This document shows positions 62,920 to 64,000 of a stretch of 64,000 bases of DNA, piece by piece (the stretch's first letter is position 1; the number at the start of each line of letters is the position of its first letter). This DNA comes from Actinomycetota bacterium (lineage in GTDB: Bacteria > Actinomycetota > Geothermincolia > Geothermincolales > RBG-13-55-18), in the NCBI GenBank assembly GCA_030019255.1, contig JASEFK010000012.1, forward strand, positions 1 through 64,000. Reading direction: 5' to 3'. The notes under the pieces are model-generated. The model ran no database searches. It was not told the origin of the DNA and was given only the letters and a program-made list of their open reading frames with translations. Position numbers and translations under genes: made by a program.

Positions 62920-64000
62920 TCAGGCTACGAAGGGGAGCTGCCAGATGCCCCACATCTCCCGATACACGGAGGTGATCTCCCCCAGGGTGGCGCCGGCGGC
63001 GGTCAGCTCGCTGACCACCGGGAGCACGTTCTCGCGCCGCTCGCAGACCCGGCGCAGCTGGTCCAGGAGGGCGGCCACCCTGCGGTTGTCCCTCTCCTCG
63101 CGTAGGCGGCGCAGGCGCTCCTTCTCTATTTCCGCGGCCCGGGGGTTGGTGCGGAAGGGCGGGGTGGGCTCCTCGTCCTCCAGGACGTAGCAGTTCACCC
63201 CGATAACCTTCTCCTCCCCGCTCTCCTGGTCGCGGCGCCGCTTGTTGAAGGCCTTGCTCATCTCGCCGAACAACCAACCGGTGTTGAGGGCCTCCACCAC
63301 CCCGCCCATCTCCTCGATCTTCAGGAAGTAATCCCAGATGCGCTCCTCCAGCTCCCGGGTGAGGGCCTCCACGTAGTAGGAGCCGGCCAGCGGGTCGATG
63401 ACCGAGCCCACCCCGGTCTCCTCCTGGAGCACTTCCTGGGTGCGCACCGCCAGGCGCACGGCGTCCTCGGAGGGGAGGCAGATGGCCTCGTCGTAGGAGT
63501 TGGTATGCAGGGACTGGCATCCCCCCAGCACCGCTTCCAGCGCCTGGTAAGCGGTGCGGATGATGTTCACCATGGGCTGGCGCGCGGTGAGGGAACAGCC
63601 CGCCGTCTGCACGTGGAAGCGGAAGCGGTAGGCCTCCGGGTTCTCCGGCTTGTAGCGCTCCTTCATCAGGCGGTACCACAGCTTGCGCGCCGCCCGGTAC
63701 TTGGCTATCTCCTCGAAGAAGTCGCGGTGGGCGGAGAGGTGGAAGGCCAGCCGGTGCACGAAATCGTCTATCCTCCACCCTCGGCGCAGCATCTCCTCGA
63801 TGTGGGCCACGGCGTTGGCCAGACCCATCCCGATCTCCTGCACGGCGTCGATGCCTCCCTCGCGGTAGTTATAGGTAGTGAAGTTGATGGGGTTCCAGCG
63901 GGGGGCCTCCTTCATGGGGGTGCAGTACTCGATGAGGTCGCAGGCCAGCTTCAGGAGGTCGGCTGGCTTCAGGGAACCCCAGGGGATGTAGCCGATGGTC
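62920..64000 (-). CDS. Methylmalonyl-CoA mutase-type large subunit (5' end beyond window)
   Basis: Last ~360 residues of the catalytic TIM-barrel subunit; the N-terminus lies outside the window, since the frame is open through 64000. TIGYIPWGSLKPADLL, FHVQTAGCSLTARQPMVN, GGCQSLHTNSYDEAICLPSE and VIDPLAGSYYVEALT are mutase signatures. QTAGCSLT instead of QTSGWSLT is the archaeal/actinobacterial split type. Which acyl-CoA is isomerised cannot be decided without the N-terminal substrate residues. Confidence 0.92.
   Translation of the reverse strand, partial: TIGYIPWGSLKPADLLKLACDLIEYCTPMKEAPRWNPINFTTYNYREGGIDAVQEIGMGLANAVAHIEEMLRRGWRIDDFVHRLAFHLSAHRDFFEEIAKYRAARKLWYRLMKERYKPENPEAYRFRFHVQTAGCSLTARQPMVNIIRTAYQALEAVLGGCQSLHTNSYDEAICLPSEDAVRLAVRTQEVLQEETGVGSVIDPLAGSYYVEALTRELEERIWDYFLKIEEMGGVVEALNTGWLFGEMSKAFNKRRRDQESGEEKVIGVNCYVLEDEEPTPPFRTNPRAAEIEKERLRRLREERDNRRVAALLDQLRRVCERRENVLPVVSELTAAGATLGEITSVYREMWGIWQLPFVA

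Noticed and set aside
61346-63190. 614-codon plus-strand frame over the thiolase and mutase genes
   Set aside because: Antisense shadow; the minus-strand genes have clear family motifs.

Overview
The window is a dense, high-GC bacterial chromosome segment: genes mostly on the + strand, short spacers, frequent GTG/TTG starts and strong AGGAGG-type ribosome binding sites. Gene content points to a deep-branching actinomycete-like lineage (inference). WhiA, a GarA-type FHA protein followed by an FtsR-type MerR regulator, a single-motif RsiG-like c-di-GMP protein and the dapF/dapL lysine branch are actinobacterial flavours. SpoVS, RNase Y, split methylmalonyl-CoA mutase subunits and a SipW-type signal peptidase are shared with anaerobic Firmicutes and thermophiles. 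No phage, CRISPR array or intact insertion sequence is visible.

Layout. 0-9.4 kb: a HAD hydrolase, the excision-repair trio uvrB-uvrA-uvrC, an O6-alkylguanine transferase and rapZ-whiA (without the usual yvcK). 10.6-14 kb: glycolytic gap-pgk-tpiA and secG. 14.4-18.6 kb: metK, def, fmt, rsmB. 18.8-23.8 kb: recA, an unassigned structured leader RNA, rny, a MutL-like GHKL ATPase and spoVS. 24-33.5 kb: a small membrane protein, a TIM-barrel isomerase, miaB, the MEMO/AMMECR1 pair, miaA-dapF-dapL-hflX. 33.5-40.6 kb: a GAF-GGDEF diguanylate cyclase, tRNA-Pro(GGG), pgsA, an MBL hydrolase and a nucleotidyltransferase fused to a degenerate phosphohexomutase. 41-44.2 kb: NAD salvage (pncA-pncB), an octanoyltransferase and the RsiG-like protein. 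44.4-53.5 kb: GarA-like, FtsR-like, Mut7-C, an MgtE-like protein, D,D-carboxypeptidase, hpt, bifunctional nuclease, a K+ channel and an RlpA-like protein. 53.5-57.6 kb: a nuclease-fold protein, an ArsR-like regulator divergent from a zinc-ribbon gene and DUF1858, signal peptidase and a phosphodiesterase. 58.3-64 kb: an acyl-CoA ligase converging on a minus-strand mutase / thiolase / DUF35 operon that runs off the window.

The genes are mainly housekeeping: DNA repair, central glycolysis, translation initiation and tRNA modification, diaminopimelate and cell-wall synthesis, NAD salvage and acyl-CoA metabolism. Signalling through c-di-GMP is suggested by the cyclase and the RsiG-like protein.

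The most unusual content lies between genes. A compact RNA with its own promoter, a perfect long closing stem, mutually exclusive hairpins and an intrinsic terminator precedes rny. Several spacers carry decayed partial copies of an adjacent or nearby gene: the 5' end of ogt, the 5' end of the phosphodiesterase and an inverted fragment of pgsA. Other spacers carry tandem repeats of unknown origin. A (GATRGA)8 microsatellite abuts the gap ribosome binding site. A perfect 10-bp inverted repeat overlaps the promoter of the zinc-ribbon/DUF1858 genes.
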